Below, piece by piece: positions 4,850 to 7,427 of a stretch of DNA of 7,427 bases (positions within the stretch are counted from its first letter, which is position 1; the number at the start of each line of letters is the position of its first letter). Origin of the DNA: Collinsella sp. (lineage in GTDB: Bacteria > Actinomycetota > Coriobacteriia > Coriobacteriales > Coriobacteriaceae); NCBI GenBank assembly GCA_022720335.1, contig JAIHVJ010000177.1, positions 1 to 7,427 of the forward strand. The letters run 5' to 3'. Made by a program: the position numbers and the translations under genes. A model generated the notes under the pieces. The model saw only the letters and a program-made list of their open reading frames with translations, searched no databases and was not told where the DNA came from.

Positions 4850-7408
4850 TTACTTGCCCTTGGGCTTGCTGGCGTAGAACTTCTTCTTTTTGGGCTTACC
4901 TGCACAGACGGGCTTGCCGTCGCCGCGCGGCCCTCGGTCGCCGGCCTGCGCGTGCGCGGGCGCCGTTGCGCGAGGCTTGCGGGTTTCGGGGTTGCGCAGC
5001 TCCTCGGTTCGCTCGGCAATCTCCTCGGCGCTAAAGCCGACCTCGGCCATGGCGTCCTCGATGGGCAGGCGGCGCACGATATAGCAATGGTGCACCTTCT
5101 GGTTGCGTGCGAAATCCTCGGGGATGGTCTGCGCCGTAATGTCCTCCAGCACGACGCCCGCGCGTGCGAGCTTGCGCGTCTCGGGGCGGAAGCCGCGCAG
5201 GTTGCAGCTAAAGATGGCATGTCCGCCCTGTGCGAGCAGGCGAGATACGCCGGCTAAAAGCTCCACATGGTCGCGCTGGACATCCCAGGTGCGACGGCCC
5301 ATCTTGGACGAGTTCGAAAACGTGGGCGGGTCGACAAAGATCAGGTCCCAGCGGTTGCGCGTCTGGCGCTGGTCGCGAATCCAGGCAAGCACGTCGTCGC
5401 GCACAAAGTGATGCTGCGGGCCCACAAAGCCGTTCTGTCGCATGTTGCGCTCGGCCCAGTCCAGGTAGGTGTTGGAAAGGTCGACCGTCACGGTCTCCTC
5501 GACGCCGCCGTCTGCCGCATAGCAGGTGGCGGTGCCGGTGTAGGCGAACAGATTGAGGAAGCGGCGCGCCTGTTTGGCGTGCTCGCGCACCAGGCTGCGG
5601 GTGACGCGGTGGTCCAGGAAGATGCCAACATCCAGGTAGTCGTCAAAGTTGACGGCAAAGGTGAGTCCGCCCTCTTCGATGAGCGGCAGGCGACGGCGCG
5701 CGATGTTGGCGCGCTCGCCCGATGCGCCCTTGCCGGCGCCCTGCTTGCCGTACTGCGAGCCGCCGCGCGAACGCATGCGGGCCTTGGCGTGCACATGCTC
5801 GGCGGGAACATCTAGGATGCGCGGCGCGATGGCCAAGATGTCGAGCATGCGGGCCTGGGCCAGCGTGGGATCGATGGTCTTGGGCGCGGCGTATTCGGCG
5901 ATGACGAGCCAGCGGCCCGGCGTCTGCGGGCAGCCTTCGTACAGGTCAATGGCGGCGGAGTAGTCGGGCAGGTCGGCATCGTAGACGCGGTAGCAGCTCA
6001 CGCCCTCGCGCTTTGCCCACTTGCGACGCAGGCGGGCGTTCTTGCGCAGGCGGTTGGCGAACTGCTCGGACTCGGGGATGAGCACGGGCAGCGGCTTGCC
6101 GTCGCCCAGGTCGAGCGTGGCGGCAGGTTCGGGCATGGGAGTGTCGGCGGCTTCGTCTTGAGCGTCTGCGGTCTGCTGTTCGGCATCTGCGCTGGTCGCA
6201 GCTTCGAATGCCGCGGCGGCGTGGTCGAGCGAGGGCCAGACCTCAATAGCCGCCTCCTCGTTATTGGGCATGACGGCGATGGAGCGCGCAGGCTCGGCAT
6301 GGAGCGCGCGGGCCATAAGGCCATCGCGGGCGAGCGTGGCGACCGGTGCCGAAGCGAGTTCGGGCGCGCGGCGCAGCTCGCCGACCAGCGTCATGGCGTC
6401 GTGCATGAGCGAAAGCGGGGTCTCGGTGGTGTCTGCGACTACGGCGGCGCCGGCGACAGCGCCTGCATGGTCCAGCACGGTGGCTGGTTTGGCAGCGCAG
6501 AAGTCGACGAAACGCTTGTAGCCGGCGCACTTAACCATGCGCTCGGCAGTCTTGCGGGCGGCGGGGTCAACATCCACGGCAACGATGCGCGCCTGGCGCT
6601 CGCGTGCCGTCGTCTCGCGCTCGTGCGCTTCGGCACGCAGCTGCTCCCACAGGGCGGCGTCGTGCAGCTGCCAGCCCTCAAAGCCCCAGCGCTCGCGTGC
6701 GGCGCCCGGGGCGCGGTCGGTCAGAATATTCACGGCCTCCAGCAGCAGACCGCCGCCGGCGCACGAGGCATCGATCAGCGTGGGCAGGGCTTCATTCTCG
6801 TAATCATCGGCCGTCAGCTCGCGCTCGCACAGTGCGGTCCAGCCGACCTGCGCCAGCACCAGAGCGGCGTAGTCGGGGCGCAGCACGTGCGCGCCCTCGC
6901 CGGCACGGGTCGCCGCGGGCGGCAGGCGCTTGAACAGCGGGTCGCCCGAAAGGTCTAGGCTTATGCTCGCGCGGCGCTGGCGCAACGAAAGCAGTAGGTG
7001 AACATCGGGGTCGGCGGCATCGACGTCGGCGCGACGGCCCGTGGTCTCGGCCAGGCGGTCGCACAATGCGTCCTTGGCGCGCAGGGCCGAGAAGCGCGTG
7101 TTGCGCAGCTGCTCGGTCACGCCGCGGGCGGTAATGGCGATGGTGGCGCCGGGGCGGACGATGCTCTCCCAGGCGATGTCGTAAACGCCATCGTACAGCT
7201 CGTCGGCATCCTGCGCCTCAAAGCGCCCGAGTACCACGAACACGCGGCTCGCCAGGCGCGACCGCAGACAGGCGCGGTAGCCTTCTTCGAGCTCGCCCTC
7301 AAACGTGGCGCGGCCCCTCAGCCGGCGAACATGCGAAAGCCCGAGGCGTTTAAGCTCATCGGCGAGTGCGGACTCAAAGCCCTCGGGGCAGCTTGCGTAA
7401 AATTCCAT
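4850..7408 (-). CDS. rlmKL: RlmKL-type 23S rRNA methyltransferase with a degenerate RlmL domain
   Basis: An 852-residue fusion, longer than E. coli RlmL (about 702), which methylates 23S rRNA at G2445 (N2, RlmL half) and G2069 (N7, RlmK half). A THUMP-like region covers about 45-155 and an RlmL-like Rossmann domain about 175-390 (TDRAPGAARERWGF at 230-243 is typical). An acidic Ala/Glu linker spans about 395-430. The RlmK domain runs from NRLRKNARLRRKWAKREG (452-469) to about 778, with YDADLPDYSAA (476-486), IFLDHR (596-601), SAM loop NLFAYTGTAT (619-628) and catalytic DPPTFSNSSKM (693-703), all intact. In the RlmL half the SAM loop reads DASCAGGG (213-220) in place of DPxCGSGT, and NPPYGER is replaced by DTTETPL (326-332), so its m2G activity is doubtful. 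The C-terminal tail (about 809-852) is basic and low-complexity, ending in a KPKKKKF/KPKGK stretch. Start ATG 7408 has AGAGAGGT upstream. Confidence 0.9.
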   Translation of the reverse strand: MEFYASCPEGFESALADELKRLGLSHVRRLRGRATFEGELEEGYRACLRSRLASRVFVVLGRFEAQDADELYDGVYDIAWESIVRPGATIAITARGVTEQLRNTRFSALRAKDALCDRLAETTGRRADVDAADPDVHLLLSLRQRRASISLDLSGDPLFKRLPPAATRAGEGAHVLRPDYAALVLAQVGWTALCERELTADDYENEALPTLIDASCAGGGLLLEAVNILTDRAPGAARERWGFEGWQLHDAALWEQLRAEAHERETTARERQARIVAVDVDPAARKTAERMVKCAGYKRFVDFCAAKPATVLDHAGAVAGAAVVADTTETPLSLMHDAMTLVGELRRAPELASAPVATLARDGLMARALHAEPARSIAVMPNNEEAAIEVWPSLDHAAAAFEAATSADAEQQTADAQDEAADTPMPEPAATLDLGDGKPLPVLIPESEQFANRLRKNARLRRKWAKREGVSCYRVYDADLPDYSAAIDLYEGCPQTPGRWLVIAEYAAPKTIDPTLAQARMLDILAIAPRILDVPAEHVHAKARMRSRGGSQYGKQGAGKGASGERANIARRRLPLIEEGGLTFAVNFDDYLDVGIFLDHRVTRSLVREHAKQARRFLNLFAYTGTATCYAADGGVEETVTVDLSNTYLDWAERNMRQNGFVGPQHHFVRDDVLAWIRDQRQTRNRWDLIFVDPPTFSNSSKMGRRTWDVQRDHVELLAGVSRLLAQGGHAIFSCNLRGFRPETRKLARAGVVLEDITAQTIPEDFARNQKVHHCYIVRRLPIEDAMAEVGFSAEEIAERTEELRNPETRKPRATAPAHAQAGDRGPRGDGKPVCAGKPKKKKFYASKPKGK

Positions 7409-7413
7409 GGGTG

Positions 7414-7421
7414 ACCTCTCT
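7414..7421 (-). promoter_or_regulatory. Ribosome binding site of the rlmKL-like gene
   Basis: On the - strand AGAGAGGT lies 5 nt before the ATG at 7408. The promoter is beyond the window edge. Confidence 0.7.
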
Positions 7422-7427
7422 GGTTGC

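Noticed and set aside
4183..5220. 345-codon - strand frame across kdpE and the intergenic repeat
   Set aside because: It overlaps two well-supported genes and runs through the inverted repeat; the product is low complexity and Arg-rich.
5267..6958. Long + strand open frames (5267-5815 and 6158-6958) within the methyltransferase gene
   Set aside because: Both lie opposite a gene with clear RlmK and RlmL homology throughout, and no ribosome binding sites or recognisable domains support them.
1..7427. tRNA, rRNA, CRISPR array, insertion sequence or phage genes
   Set aside because: No cloverleaf-like pattern, repeat-spacer array, transposase or phage domain was visible on either strand.

Overview
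The window is GC-rich and densely coded, with Shine-Dalgarno-led genes and very short gaps. Gene content and protein style suggest a Gram-positive, high-GC gut actinomycete of the Coriobacteriia, perhaps Collinsella or a relative. The genus is an inference from overall character, because no rRNA or other marker gene is present.

Layout. (1) 35-2062, + strand: a Kup/HAK-family potassium uptake permease. (2) 2123-2317, + strand: an unrecognised 64-residue protein with one C-terminal membrane segment, probably co-transcribed with kup. (3) 2347-2408: a tandem near-repeat, a 15-bp perfect hairpin and a T-rich tract, which together look like a terminator and end only about 20 nt before the next start codon. 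(4) 2430-4037 and 4042-4755, + strand: a two-gene operon for a short KdpD-type histidine kinase (DUF4118-like membrane domain, GAF-like region, kinase core, no N-terminal KdpD/Usp sensor) and a KdpE-type OmpR-family response regulator. (5) 4779-4846: a 22-bp, almost perfect inverted repeat between convergent genes, probably a bidirectional terminator and possibly a copy of a dispersed repeat. (6) 7408-4850, - strand: a large RlmKL-type fused 23S rRNA methyltransferase, complete in the window. No stretch over 300 bases lacks a gene.

How it fits together. Kup imports K+, and the KdpD/KdpE pair is the classical sensor of K+ limitation or osmotic stress. No kdpFABC pump genes lie in the window, so this pair may control kup or a distant target. 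The rRNA methyltransferase is an unrelated, convergent neighbour.

Two unusual points stand out. The KdpD-like kinase keeps its H, G1, F and G2 boxes but lacks about six residues at the heart of the N box, including the Mg-ATP-coordinating Asn, which predicts loss of kinase activity and possibly a phosphatase-only protein. The RlmL half of the methyltransferase has lost its NPPY catalytic motif and has a degraded SAM loop, while the RlmK half is intact, so only one of the two rRNA methylations is expected.
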